A stretch of DNA of 64,000 nucleotides from Ruegeria sp. HKCCD4315 (GCF_013112245.1 NZ_WVRN01000001.1:2608501-2672500); one strand, 5' to 3'; positions 27,489-37,493 are shown, counted from the stretch's first letter. Program-made: numbers and translations. The notes: generated from the sequence alone by a model not told the origin.

Positions 27489-27880
27489 GGATTGAGACTA
27501 CTTCGCTTTGCGAGGTGGTATGTTTCAAATCCCTCGTTGTTCGAAGCAAGGTTCAATTTCTGCTATGGGCAGCACGCTGAACTCTGCAAAGTCTGGTTTC
27601 TGCGCTTTGCTGTCGTTAGCGCGGGCTGCAGCACCCGGTAACTTTGGGGCTCGATGCGGTCATCGACTGCACTCGGCATGAGCGGCTGCTTCGCCGGAAA
27701 TGCAGACCTCCAGTTTTTACATGATAATTATAATCCTTACATGACGCAAGTTGCGCTCAACCAAAGAGATCATTGACCGATAGGCCAAACGAACTTCAAT
27801 ATGATCATGCGCTGGCTCCGTCGCGAACCACATTGAAATTATGGGCGGAGGATTGGCCAGAGAACGACTGGGAGGGGCGC
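27489..27880. repeat. Intergenic stretch with repeat copy B (27643-27710)
   Basis: About 390 bp between the RND pump and the hydrolase-cyclase gene. At 27643-27710 it holds a copy of the dispersed intergenic repeat: GGGGCTCGATGCGGTCATCG, then ACTGCACTCGGCATGAGCGG, then a decayed tail. An open frame from TTG 27773 joins the downstream gene but has a poorer start. Nothing else was recognised. Confidence 0.55.
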
Positions 27881-29218
27881 ATGACTGCCAATGTGGAGAC
27901 CCTTTTCACCGAAAGCGACGGGCTATCCATCGCCTATCAAGTTTGGGGCGATGGGCCGCGCAATCTTGTGTTGGTCCCCGGAATGATTTCGCATCTGGAA
28001 GCGTCCATGGAAAATCCGGGCTACCTGCAGTGGATGACAGCGCTCAGCTCGGTGGGAAGATTGGTGACCTTCGACAAACGCGGCAACGGCATGTCAGACC
28101 GCATTCAGGGGACACCAACCCTTGAAGAGCGCGTCATGGATATAGAGGCTGTGATGGATGTCACTGAAATGACCTCAGCCACGGTCATTGCTTTCTCCGA
28201 GGGGGCTTCACTTGCCTGTGTCTATGCCGCGATGCGCCCCGAGCGCGTCGAACGTCTGGCTTTGTGCGGCGGGTACGCTCAAGGCCGTCTTACTCGCGGT
28301 TACCTGACCCCCGAAAGCCTTAAAATCGCGTTGAAGCAGTTTCGCGAGAATTGGGGGAAGCTCTATAAACCTCACCCATTCTCGGCTTTTGGCCCAAGTG
28401 AGGACGATGTTGAAGCTCAGGAAGCATGGGCGCATTTCCAAAGGATGAGCGCGACCCCTATTACAGTCGCCAACCTGTTCGAATTGGCTGCCCGGATAGA
28501 TATCCGGGAATTGCTGCCTTCTATTTCACAACCCACTTTGGTTATACATCGCGAATTTGAAGAACCCAACGGGGCTGATTGCGCCAAGGATTTTCTGCGT
28601 TTGATGCCATCCACTGAATACAAAACCATACCCGGCCACGAGCATGTGCCATGGGAAGGCGACGTGGACAGCTATGCGGCCGCACTCGTCGAGTTTGTCA
28701 CCGGCGAAGCATCGGCGACGATCCAACCCAAGCGCACCCTTGCTACCGTTCTGTTCTCAGATCTCGTCGCGTCCACCTCACAACAAGCACGTATCGGTGA
28801 TGAGAATTGGCGCGACCTTATGAACCGCCACGATGACGTCTGCGCAAACCAGATCTCTCGACACGGTGGTCAACTGGTGAAATTCACCGGCGACGGCGTG
28901 CTGGCGACGTTCAGTTCTCCTACAAGTGCGCTGGCCTGCGCTGGTTCGTTACGTGAAGCGTTGTCTGCAATCGACCTTAACGCACGCTTCGGCGCTCACA
29001 CAGGTGAGATTGAAATTCGCGGCGAGGATATCAGCGGCCTTGGCGTGGTCATAGCCGCTCGAGTGATGGGCCAAGCCCAGGAAGGACAGGTTCTGGCATC
29101 CGATCTCACGCGGCAACTGATGCTTGGTGCGCCGTTCGAGTTTCAAGACTGCGGTGAGCACGAGTTGAAGGGCGTTCCAAATTCTTGGAGACTGCACGCG
29201 GTCAGCCCTACGAACTAA
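27881..29218 (+). CDS. Alpha/beta hydrolase fused to a class III nucleotide cyclase domain
   Basis: 445 residues. Residues 1-275 are an alpha/beta hydrolase with the nucleophile Ser106 in AFSEGAS and His in GHEHVPW. Residues about 285-445 are a class III adenylate/guanylate cyclase homology domain with both metal aspartates (LFSDLVAST and KFTGDGVLATF) and the transition-state Arg in IAARVM; the transition-state Asn position is not Asn (LGVVIAARV), so cyclase activity is doubtful. The start at 27881 has GGGAGG at ideal spacing; TTG 27773 would add 36 residues. Fusions of this type are known but their role is unclear. Confidence 0.85.
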   Translation: MTANVETLFTESDGLSIAYQVWGDGPRNLVLVPGMISHLEASMENPGYLQWMTALSSVGRLVTFDKRGNGMSDRIQGTPTLEERVMDIEAVMDVTEMTSATVIAFSEGASLACVYAAMRPERVERLALCGGYAQGRLTRGYLTPESLKIALKQFRENWGKLYKPHPFSAFGPSEDDVEAQEAWAHFQRMSATPITVANLFELAARIDIRELLPSISQPTLVIHREFEEPNGADCAKDFLRLMPSTEYKTIPGHEHVPWEGDVDSYAAALVEFVTGEASATIQPKRTLATVLFSDLVASTSQQARIGDENWRDLMNRHDDVCANQISRHGGQLVKFTGDGVLATFSSPTSALACAGSLREALSAIDLNARFGAHTGEIEIRGEDISGLGVVIAARVMGQAQEGQVLASDLTRQLMLGAPFEFQDCGEHELKGVPNSWRLHAVSPTN

Positions 29219-29268
29219 ACAACTTGGAACCCTGGCCTTGCCTACTGGTCTTAAACACGGAATCCGAT

Positions 29269-29335
29269 TGTCGGCTTTGGAGCTCGGTGCGGCCATTCGC
29301 CGAAATGTCGCGAGCGACCGCTACACGGGCGAAGC
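29269..29335. repeat. Intergenic repeat copy D (decayed)
   Basis: TGTCGGCTTTGGAGCTCGG, then TGCGGCCATTCGCC, then GCGAGCGACCGCTAC. The first blocks follow the order seen in copies A-C and the last block matches the copy at 20886-20948. Confidence 0.5.
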
Positions 29336-29483
29336 TACCGATCAGCTATTGGTCGGTTCGTAAGGTTGCGGCACTCCAAACGAAACTGGCGACCTTTAGA
29401 GACCCGAAGTGCTTTTCCATTGGTATTTCAGTACCAACGGTGGCATCGTCCATTCTCGAAAATGACAATAACTCGAGGTAAAA

Positions 29484-30140
29484 ATGGGCGACGGCTACCT
29501 GCATCGATACTTTCTGAATAATGGCGACAAACGCCTGCACAAGTGGGTGCACTACTTCGACATATATGAAAAACACTTTGAGAAATTCCGTAGTCGCCCC
29601 ATACGGATGCTCGAAATTGGCGTTCACGGTGGCGGTTCGCTAGAGATGTGGCGCGACTATTTTCACAACGAATCACAAATAGTTGGTATCGACATCAACC
29701 CCGAATGCGAGAAGCATGCCGCCAATAACATAGATATTCATATAGGGAGCCAAGACGACAAGAAATTTCTCGAGGAAGTATCTGATAAGTATGGAGGTTT
29801 CGATGTTGTTCTTGACGATGGCAGCCACGTAAACTCCCACGTTATTACGACGTTTGGAACCCTTTACGAGCGTGTTTCGGCTCATGGGACATACATGGTG
29901 GAAGACATGCACACGTCGTATTGGCCAAGATTTGGAGGCGGGTTGGGAAAGGAAGGTACTTTCATTGAGTATGCGAAATCAAAGATTGATGAGTTGAACG
30001 CTCAACATGTTCGAGGCGATTTCGAAACGACAGCCTTTACACGCCAAACCGATAGCATAACTTTTTACGATAGTATGGTCGTGTTCGAACGACGGCCCCA
30101 AGGTCGACGGCAAGACTTGGTTACTCGTTCAATGAAATAA
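29484..30140 (+). CDS. Class I SAM-dependent methyltransferase (CmcI/MycE-type)
   Basis: 218 residues. Motif I is MLEIGVHGGGSLEMW (about 44-58), followed by IVGIDINPECE and a metal-binding FDVVLDDGSHVNSHV stretch as in cephalosporin-hydroxylase/macrocin O-methyltransferase-like enzymes. EDMHTSYWPRFGGG is also typical. It likely methylates a sugar or secondary-metabolite hydroxyl. It faces a second methyltransferase-containing gene (30380-31948) and the DNA around both is AT-richer than the rest, suggesting transfer as a small surface-polysaccharide or glycan-modification cassette. Confidence 0.82.
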   Translation: MGDGYLHRYFLNNGDKRLHKWVHYFDIYEKHFEKFRSRPIRMLEIGVHGGGSLEMWRDYFHNESQIVGIDINPECEKHAANNIDIHIGSQDDKKFLEEVSDKYGGFDVVLDDGSHVNSHVITTFGTLYERVSAHGTYMVEDMHTSYWPRFGGGLGKEGTFIEYAKSKIDELNAQHVRGDFETTAFTRQTDSITFYDSMVVFERRPQGRRQDLVTRSMK

Positions 30141-30379
30141 GCCAGAGCTGTTTTGCTTCCCTTATCATACTCGCTAGGGAATAATTTCTACAAGGATTTC
30201 GAAACGCAAGTTAAGGGGCTCTGGGTTGTTCGCATTATTTCACACTGCTTAAAAAGTCTTATAGGCTGCCTTGCGAACTAGATTACTAACCCATGGAATT
30301 ACGGAGAGAAATTGGCTTTGAACCGAAAGGTAGCCTGTTGCATTAACAATTGTTTGAACATGCAGCCAATCCAACGTGC

Positions 30380-31948
30380 TCAAAGTGCGTTTATTCGTTC
30401 AATAATTGTAGCCGCTCTTGCATCAAAAGAGTGTCTATGGCGCATTTGATGAGCAAAGGCGATCCTTTCGATGCGACGGTCAATTCTTTCATCCCGTGCG
30501 GCTACAATAGCTTCCGCGAAATCGGTCTTGTCCCGGACGATGTATAGATAAGGTTTGATGTCCTCAGGAAACCAGCCTACGTCGTCCGTTATAACCGGAG
30601 TTGCGCACGCAAGCGCATCAAATATTCTATTTGATGGTATACCAGCGGAACACATAGTTGGTGTGTGATCGTTTAGAACCGCGGATGCAGAGCGATAAAC
30701 ACTTGGTAGGTCTTCGTTCGGTACCCTTGCGCTCACAAGCAGTTTGGAGGCGTCAGTATGTTCCCAACCGTTTCCCCACAATCGGATATCACATTGAGTT
30801 TCTAGTGCGTATCGAACCATTGGGCGGCCGCTTCGGGCGATACCGACGAAAACGGCGGATCCGCGATCCGTCACTGTCTTTGGTGGCACCATCCTTTTAG
30901 GGTCGAAGGCTTGAGGGAGCAGCGAAGTTCTCTCCAACTCGACGTGAGATGCGACATCGTCCAGCGCAGGTTTCCCAGCTACGAAGAAATGATCTCCCCC
31001 GGCTATCTCTCTTTTGCTTAGTCCTGGTTTGGACATCAGCCAAAAAAGCGTTCGCCGACCCGGTACGGGCGCATATTTCGCGCCTCCCCTCAACACCAAA
31101 TCAATCTCGTCGGGCGTTTCAACTACATCCCAGTGTTTTCTCGTCTGAACACGGGCGCGATGTCCTGCGCGTTGTAGAGCCTCCATCAGAGCAACTCCAA
31201 AATGGTAATCGCCCCAGCGGTTCTGAACCCGAGGCCGTGGGACTGGCAGTTTTATTGCCAAGTTAAAACTCTCGTTATTGTTGATCCACGGACATTTGGA
31301 AGTTGGAGTAAGCTCAAAGCTGTTAACTGTTGCTTCACAGTCAGATCTATCGCCGTATACACTGCAGATTTCATTGTATTTTTCCTGCAAAACTCTATTC
31401 GTAGGATCTAGTTTTTCCACTACAATTATGCCGGTTGGTGCCGCGTCATAAAGTTCCAATTTTAGATCTGGGCGATATTCCCGAAGGATGGGAACAATCT
31501 TCCAGACATCACCTGTCCAGTCACGTGTTTCAACTGTGCTCCGGTCGCGATTCGCCATGTTTGTCGTCCAAGGCAGAAAGTTCTTCATGACGATTCTGCC
31601 CTCAGGTGCCATTAGTCGCTCGGAATTCATGAAGTCGCGCAACAGAACTTCAAATAGATGCATGCCGTCCAAAAATGCGAGGTCGAATCTGGCACCTGTA
31701 TTTGCAATGAAACTTGACGAAAAAAAATCGTCACTGGTTTGTTGCATGAGGAACAGTTGTTCTTTTCCCTTCAATACATTGCGTTTCAGTCGAAATTCTG
31801 GATCAACCGCCACTGAGTTTGTTTGAGACAGTGTAAGACTACGTCCAGTCTGCGTTCCTATTTCCAAATACCAGTTCGGCTTCATCCGTCGATGCAAACC
31901 GGCCAGTACCTCTGTATAGGGATGTCCTTTTGCTTTGCGCATTCCCAC
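30380..31948 (-). CDS. Fusion of a SAM methyltransferase and a CgeB-like glycosyltransferase
   Basis: 522 residues. The first 180 form a class I methyltransferase-like domain (WYLEIGTQTGRSL near 26-38, FDLAFLDGMHLFEVLLRDF near 90-108). Residues about 230-520 are a GT-B glycosyltransferase of the CgeB/YkvP type: FVGIARSGRP, LWGNGWE, and the donor-site block NHTPTMCSAGIPSNRIFDALAC with DDVG after it. It probably adds and tailors a glycan or modifies a surface sugar. Predicted to be cytoplasmic. Convergent with the methyltransferase at 29484; no flanking polysaccharide genes are present. Confidence 0.8.
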   Translation of the reverse strand: MGMRKAKGHPYTEVLAGLHRRMKPNWYLEIGTQTGRSLTLSQTNSVAVDPEFRLKRNVLKGKEQLFLMQQTSDDFFSSSFIANTGARFDLAFLDGMHLFEVLLRDFMNSERLMAPEGRIVMKNFLPWTTNMANRDRSTVETRDWTGDVWKIVPILREYRPDLKLELYDAAPTGIIVVEKLDPTNRVLQEKYNEICSVYGDRSDCEATVNSFELTPTSKCPWINNNESFNLAIKLPVPRPRVQNRWGDYHFGVALMEALQRAGHRARVQTRKHWDVVETPDEIDLVLRGGAKYAPVPGRRTLFWLMSKPGLSKREIAGGDHFFVAGKPALDDVASHVELERTSLLPQAFDPKRMVPPKTVTDRGSAVFVGIARSGRPMVRYALETQCDIRLWGNGWEHTDASKLLVSARVPNEDLPSVYRSASAVLNDHTPTMCSAGIPSNRIFDALACATPVITDDVGWFPEDIKPYLYIVRDKTDFAEAIVAARDERIDRRIERIAFAHQMRHRHSFDARAATIIERINAL

Positions 31949-31973
31949 TCCATGAAACGTGTCTCTGCGACAT

Positions 31974-32408
31974 CTAAATAACTTGTCGAAGAAGGCTACA
32001 ACCTATGCGTTTCGAGGGAAACTCTCCCCGTGTAGTTAAAAGCGGAATGTTCACGTAGTGATCATAGCCTGTCATCACGAGCGAGACTTCGTTGGAGCCG
32101 AAGGCGGGCATCTCGAGGACCATCGGTTCATGCCGCAGATCGAGCAAGGCGTCGATGTAGAGCGTGTCGTTGTTCGGCCGCGCTGTGTTTTCGTCCTTTA
32201 GGGTCGTGTCCGCCTGTACCGTGTTGAAGCCGCCATGATCCGCCGCAATCTTATTGTTCACTTTGCACATCGCGACGTACTGGAAGGATTGCTCCACCAT
32301 GTTGCGCAGCGCCGCATTATCTGGATCGACGATCGGGGCAAAAGTGGACGGAGTCATCGCTACAAGGAGCGCTCCAAAGGCCGCTAGTAGAAGGGATTTG
32401 TTGAACAC
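31974..32408 (-). pseudogene. Truncated DUF1254 protein
   Basis: About 144 codons. It starts with GTG 32408 after GGAG; the N-terminus is a signal peptide (MFNKSLLLAAFGALLVA), then the conserved start of DUF1254, including ARPNNDTLYIDALLDLRHEP and MTGYDHYVNIP. Full-length members have about 350-480 residues, so about two thirds are missing. The break follows TTRGEFPS, after which the frame is unrelated and stops at 31974. An upstream extension to 32531 reads through a repeat copy and is not real. Confidence 0.75.
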
Positions 32409-32500
32409 TGCATATCTCCCATGATGCTTTTTTTCGCTGGGAATATCGAAATGTGCACTAATTTCTCTGGTGAGAAAAAAAACGTGCATCAAGCCGAATT

Positions 32501-32580
32501 GGAAGGGCCGCTTCGGGCTCGAAACAGCCATTCGCTACAGCTTGCATGAATGTCTGCTCTGCGGACAAAGCGAACTTTCG
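32501..32580. repeat. Intergenic repeat copy C (best preserved)
   Basis: Reads GGCCGCTTCGGGCTCGAAAC, AGCCATTCGCTACAGC, TTGCATGAATGTCTGCTCTG, CGGACAAAGCGAACTTTCG. It shares the order of blocks with copies A and B. The block GCTCTGCGGAC also appears at 34068-34080. Confidence 0.6.
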
Positions 32581-32608
32581 CCGCGGCTGCGCCAATGAGT
32601 GCTTTCAA

Positions 32609-33172
32609 CTACCACTTGAACACGTGACGTAGGACGCGGAGGTTGCCGCTTAGCTTGTTGCCTCCCAAATCCCTGGCAAGCCTTTGCAAGACGTCGCCAA
32701 AACCATAGTTCGGGATTGCATCTTGCACGGCCTTCACTTGCGCCCGCGTCAAACCTTTACGAATTCTGCCATCGGTCGCATCGACCCAATCGCCCTTGCG
32801 AACGGCTTCTACGATACGCTGGTTTGGGCCGCGGTAAGGGAAAACCTTGTGATGCCAGTGGATCGCATCCCGCAGCAATTGAGGATCAAACCCCCAGCCA
32901 TATTTCTCGTTATCGGCCAAGGCATGTTCTTCAGATGGTTCCAGATATGCAAGCTCGTTCTCTGTCCAGAGGCCAATGTCGTGGTAAACAAATGCGGTTT
33001 CGACCAAAGGTCTTGCTTCTTCGTCGCCATCAAGAAAGTGCATTGCATAGGTGATCACACGATACACGTGACCCCGATATGCCGGATAATCGTCGCCAAT
33101 GATGTCGCGGTAAGGGGCAAACAGACTTTCTACACTATCACTATGATCGATAATATGAAGCTCATCGGGCAT
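32609..33172 (-). CDS. HD-domain phosphohydrolase-like protein
   Basis: 187 residues. The HD pair is seen in FVYHDIGLW (His-Asp, about residue 63), with an upstream His in RGHVYRV and a downstream HWHHK (about 105-109), so the metal ligands of an HD hydrolase are complete. Substrate unknown; small HD proteins act on nucleotides or related compounds. ATG 33172 has GAGG seven bases upstream; ATG 33202 lies inside the operator region without a ribosome site. It shares a palindromic operator with the divergent TetR gene. Confidence 0.85.
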   Translation of the reverse strand: MPDELHIIDHSDSVESLFAPYRDIIGDDYPAYRGHVYRVITYAMHFLDGDEEARPLVETAFVYHDIGLWTENELAYLEPSEEHALADNEKYGWGFDPQLLRDAIHWHHKVFPYRGPNQRIVEAVRKGDWVDATDGRIRKGLTRAQVKAVQDAIPNYGFGDVLQRLARDLGGNKLSGNLRVLRHVFKW

Positions 33173-33205
33173 CTTACAGCCTCGCTTGGAATTGGTTGGC
33201 ATAAG

Positions 33206-33258
33206 TTGTAATCAGGTGATTACAATAATGGGCGAAGATAAGTCAACAGGTGATTACT
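33206..33258. promoter_or_regulatory. TetR operator with a second partial copy
   Basis: TTGTAATCA-GG-TGATTACAA at 33206-33225: perfect 9-bp arms around two bases. The half CAGGTGATTAC is repeated at about 33248-33258, giving a weaker second site. It lies between the HD-protein gene and the TetR gene starting at 33285. Confidence 0.8.
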
Positions 33259-33284
33259 TGAGTGTTGCATTAAACCAGCCAAAG

Positions 33285-33851
33285 ATGTCTAGCGCGAAGC
33301 AGCGCAACCCATCCGCAACCAAAAACGCTCTGCTTGATGCAGCGCGAACAGAATTTCAGCGGGCGGGGTATGAGGCGGCGAGCACACGCAATATCGCGTC
33401 GGATGCCGGGTGCAATGCCGCGCTCATCAATCGTTACTTTGGCTCGAAGATCGGCTTATTCGAAGCTGTCATGGAGGAATGTATTGATCTTGACCCCCTT
33501 CACGGCCTGTCACCAAATGAGATGGTTGAGGCATTGGCTGACATCGCCTTGGGCAAAGCTGATCCAACGGGTGGCTTTAACCCTATGGTCGTCGCTATCA
33601 AGTCTTCCGGTTCCGAGGAAGCGCAGGACGTTATTCGCAACAAGCTCGGTAACCCGATGGTCGAGCAACTTGCTGCTTTGATCGGCGGTAAGGACGCTGA
33701 TCAAAAGGCTGGAATGTTACTCAGCATCGTCTCAGGAATGTTCGTTGGTCGTGTTTCGGTGGATGCTGATGCTCTTTCTGCAGAACACGACGATGCCTTG
33801 AGAACGTTACTAGGTCAGGCGATGACGGCCGTGTTGTTGTCAGAGACGTAG
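33285..33851 (+). CDS. TetR family transcriptional regulator
   Basis: About 188 residues with helix-turn-helix STRNIASDAGCNAALINRYFGSKIGLF (about 32-58) and a C-terminal ligand domain. The start is taken at 33285 (MSSAKQRNP) because an earlier ATG at 33228 would place the second operator half inside the coding region. It is divergent from the HD-protein gene and likely represses both. Confidence 0.85.
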   Translation: MSSAKQRNPSATKNALLDAARTEFQRAGYEAASTRNIASDAGCNAALINRYFGSKIGLFEAVMEECIDLDPLHGLSPNEMVEALADIALGKADPTGGFNPMVVAIKSSGSEEAQDVIRNKLGNPMVEQLAALIGGKDADQKAGMLLSIVSGMFVGRVSVDADALSAEHDDALRTLLGQAMTAVLLSET

Positions 33852-33876
33852 AATACGTCTGGTGATTTGATATTCT

Positions 33877-34105
33877 GCTTCAAAGGGGCCATTCGCGCAT
33901 GGCGCAGCATTTGGAAAAATGGGCTCCGGGCAATCACCTGAGTGTTTTTATCTAATGACTGCTAAGCTCCGCTTAAAAGTCGTTCGGTAACGCAAATCCG
34001 ATTTTTTTTGCTTCCAATGACCGCTTCCAGCGATTGCAGATGCTGGTGAAAAAACCGTCTATGACCGCTCTGCGGACGGAGCGGACATTCGTCTTGTGCC
34101 GCAAG
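33877..34105. repeat. Intergenic repeat fragments
   Basis: Two fragments of the dispersed family in the gap between convergent genes: AAAGGGGCCATTCGCGCATGG at about 33882 and ACCGCTCTGCGGACGGAGCG, then GACATTCGTC, at about 34063-34093. The stretch has no supportable gene. Confidence 0.4.
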
Positions 34106-34128
34106 AGGTCTGACTATTGTCATAGTGA

Positions 34129-34947
34129 TTAAGGCCAACACCCGACCGCATTTGCTGCTTCCGCAAATTGTCGGAAGCTTCTGGGTTCACGGCCCATAGA
34201 GCGCTGAAGGCCATCTGAAGTGCTAGCGTTTTTCCCATCAAGTATTTGCGCAACAAGCTTGGCAACAAATTCAGCATCCGCATTCGGAAACCCAGCGGCG
34301 ATCAGCGTGGTTTCAAACTCCTTGGGTGTGATTGTTTTGTAAGTAATGTCTCGCCCGGTCACGGCCGCAATTTCCGCCACCGCTTCGTCCCAAGTGAGCA
34401 AGTCAGCGCCGGTGATTTCATACACTTGTCCGCCGTGGCCCTCCTCCAATAGGGCTGCAACAGCTACGTCCGCTACATCTTCCAGATCAACCCACGGCTC
34501 CTTTTCGCCGGAGTCGGGAGCCGAGACCTCGCCAGTAAGAACGCTTTCAAGGAACCCGCCTTCGCTGAAGTTTTGCATGAACCAACTGGGTTGAAGGATT
34601 GTCCATTCAAGAGAAGAGTCCTTGATCAATTGCTCGCACGCCTGAGCGCGCGCCTCGTTGCGCTCTGACAGCATGACGACACGGTGAAGCCCGGCCTCTT
34701 CCGCGGCTTTGACAAAGGCAGCAATTACGCCGTGGGCGGAGGGCACAGCGAGGTCTGGAGAATAGGCGACGTAAGCCGACTTTATTCCCGCTAAAGATGC
34801 CTGCCATGTTTCAGGGTTTTCCCAATCAAACGGAATAGCGCTTCGCCGTGTTCCGTATCTTACGGCCAAACCGCGCGCCTCCAGTCGCTTCGCGACCCGT
34901 TTCCCTGTTTTGCCGGTGGCACCGATGACGAGGATTTCATTGCTCAT
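34129..34947 (-). CDS. NmrA/SDR-a type NAD(P)-binding protein
   Basis: 272 residues. An atypical SDR with the NAD(P) motif VIGATGKTGKRVAKRL at the N-terminus and no YxxxK pair, like NmrA and NAD(P)H:quinone-sensing proteins. Start at 34947 (MSNEILVIGATG) with GGAGAG upstream. It lies 47 bp downstream of the haloalkane dehalogenase gene on the same strand, so it is likely in its operon and under the same TetR control. Its role is unclear: redox sensing or reduction of a small ketone/quinone. Confidence 0.85.
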   Translation of the reverse strand: MSNEILVIGATGKTGKRVAKRLEARGLAVRYGTRRSAIPFDWENPETWQASLAGIKSAYVAYSPDLAVPSAHGVIAAFVKAAEEAGLHRVVMLSERNEARAQACEQLIKDSSLEWTILQPSWFMQNFSEGGFLESVLTGEVSAPDSGEKEPWVDLEDVADVAVAALLEEGHGGQVYEITGADLLTWDEAVAEIAAVTGRDITYKTITPKEFETTLIAAGFPNADAEFVAKLVAQILDGKNASTSDGLQRSMGREPRSFRQFAEAANAVGCWP

Positions 34948-34994
34948 AAATCTCTCCAGCATTTCGATTTCGGTTTTTCGTTCAACGTGCGAAG

Positions 34995-35956
<962 letters not shown>

Positions 35957-36030
35957 TTAGATCAATCCCTTAATTTGTGGAGCGAGAAAAAGAACTGTAG
36001 AAATACGTAAGAGGGACTTAAAAATCTAAG

Positions 36031-36633
36031 GTGGATCAAATAATTACAGCCAGAAACAGATCAGCAAAAGAAGCGCAGATTCTGGAATGCGCGCTCAAAC
36101 TCTTGATCGAGATAGGGGACGCAGGTCTTACGATGCGCCGGATCGCCGATTGCGCCGGTATGCGATTGAGCAACGTGCAGTACTACTTCAAGTCTCGCGA
36201 CGATGTTCTCATCGCAATGGTCGCGCAATACTTCGACGAATGTGCGAAAAGCCTGCAAAAAATGACTGAAGAAAGCATAGCGGAGAGCGAACGCGAACGC
36301 GTCCGGTTTCTCGTGACCGCAGGTCTATCGCACGGTCAGCAGATTAGCGACATGTGCCGCGCATTCCGCGAGATTTGGGCGATATCAAGCAGAAATGAAA
36401 TCGTTGATAACTCCCTAATGGATTACTATCGCCGCTTTGCAGATCTCATGGCGGAATATGCACTTAGCGACGAATTAGACACGGCTGATCGTGAAAAAGT
36501 GAAGGCCCTCTTAGTTCCTTATTTCGAGGGATATTCCGTGACAGCGCGATCTTTGGCTGTGGAAAACAATGTTGTCGAGGACATGATAACGGATATTGTT
36601 TTAAGTCTGGTGAAGGATGACATTCGCAAATAG
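36031..36633 (+). CDS. TetR family regulator next to dehalogenase
   Basis: 200 residues with helix-turn-helix TMRRIADCAGMRLSNVQYYFKSRDDV (about 31-57) and a ligand-binding C-terminal domain. The GTG start at 36031 has a weak ribosome site. Its position, divergent from the dehalogenase with two 16-bp operators between, makes it the probable repressor of that operon and of itself. Confidence 0.88.
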   Translation: MDQIITARNRSAKEAQILECALKLLIEIGDAGLTMRRIADCAGMRLSNVQYYFKSRDDVLIAMVAQYFDECAKSLQKMTEESIAESERERVRFLVTAGLSHGQQISDMCRAFREIWAISSRNEIVDNSLMDYYRRFADLMAEYALSDELDTADREKVKALLVPYFEGYSVTARSLAVENNVVEDMITDIVLSLVKDDIRK

Positions 36634-36803
36634 CACATAGCTTCTGGAAGAATAGAATCCCGACATTTGCCATCCGTTCAAACTCTGAGAACGAAAGTAG
36701 CGACTGCTTTGGGCTCAACCCGGTCATCTGACAAAAACTGTCGGATGACGGCTTTCCAGCGAAACCCCCTGCCCGCACTTAAACGCATTTTTCAAAATGT
36801 CCC

Positions 36804-37493
36804 TCAACCTTTGGCAGCCCCACCTAAGCGGTCTACCTCCCAATAGTGAAACTTTAGAACGAAGTAGATGTAGGCAGACAAACCTGCCGCAACGAAGCAC
36901 GAGATTGACGTGAAGGCATGAGAAGCAAAGAAGAACCCCAAAGCAACGGAAACGACAATTAAATACCCAAAACCTCGTAAGCCTTTATCGCTCGATCCCA
37001 CAAGCGGAACGCAGATCACCAAAGCGTAGAAAACACGTGCAAAGTTCCTCGTAGTTTCGGAAGGGAACGTTTCTATGTTTTCATCCTGAATGGAGTGTTG
37101 CGCTAGGCCAATATCTAGGTTTGCTGGTGACAACAACACTGGCAAGTAAAGCAACAAGCCAAGGCAAAAACCAATTCCGCAAATCCCTTGGAATATGAGC
37201 CTGCGACGCCGGTCACTTTCAATCGAAGCCGCGGACAGTGGAACTCAAAACGGCCAAAAGAAATAGGCAAAGAAGAGAAACGTCAACGCAGCTGCCGAAG
37301 AAGGGTTCGCCGACGGGTTATCAATGGAAACCCACAATAAGCCTTCGGACAATTGCTGAATTCCAAAGAAAAGTGGAAAGCTGGCTAGCGGAAGAAATCG
37401 TTCGCTCATTTGCAACGCCAAACGTATCGTAAGACCACTGCAGGCTATGATTGCTGCACCGGCTACAAAACTGGCTTGTGATGAGAAACACAA
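36804..37493 (-). pseudogene. DUF6629-like membrane protein interrupted by an in-frame TGA
   Basis: Reading from ATG 37493 gives MCFSSQASFVAGAAII, the family hallmark, then about three membrane helices, then a TGA at 37247-37245 after FFWPF. The same frame continues without further stop (VPLSAASIESDRRRR and on) through more hydrophobic segments to a stop at 36804, about 229 codons in all, the usual family length. A single TGG-to-TGA change at a tryptophan position would explain the break. Both halves are open but neither looks functional alone. Confidence 0.72.

Noticed and set aside
37245..37247. UGA in the DUF6629-like gene read as selenocysteine
   Set aside because: The position follows FFWPF in a membrane segment where Trp is the natural residue, and no selenocysteine insertion hairpin was evident.
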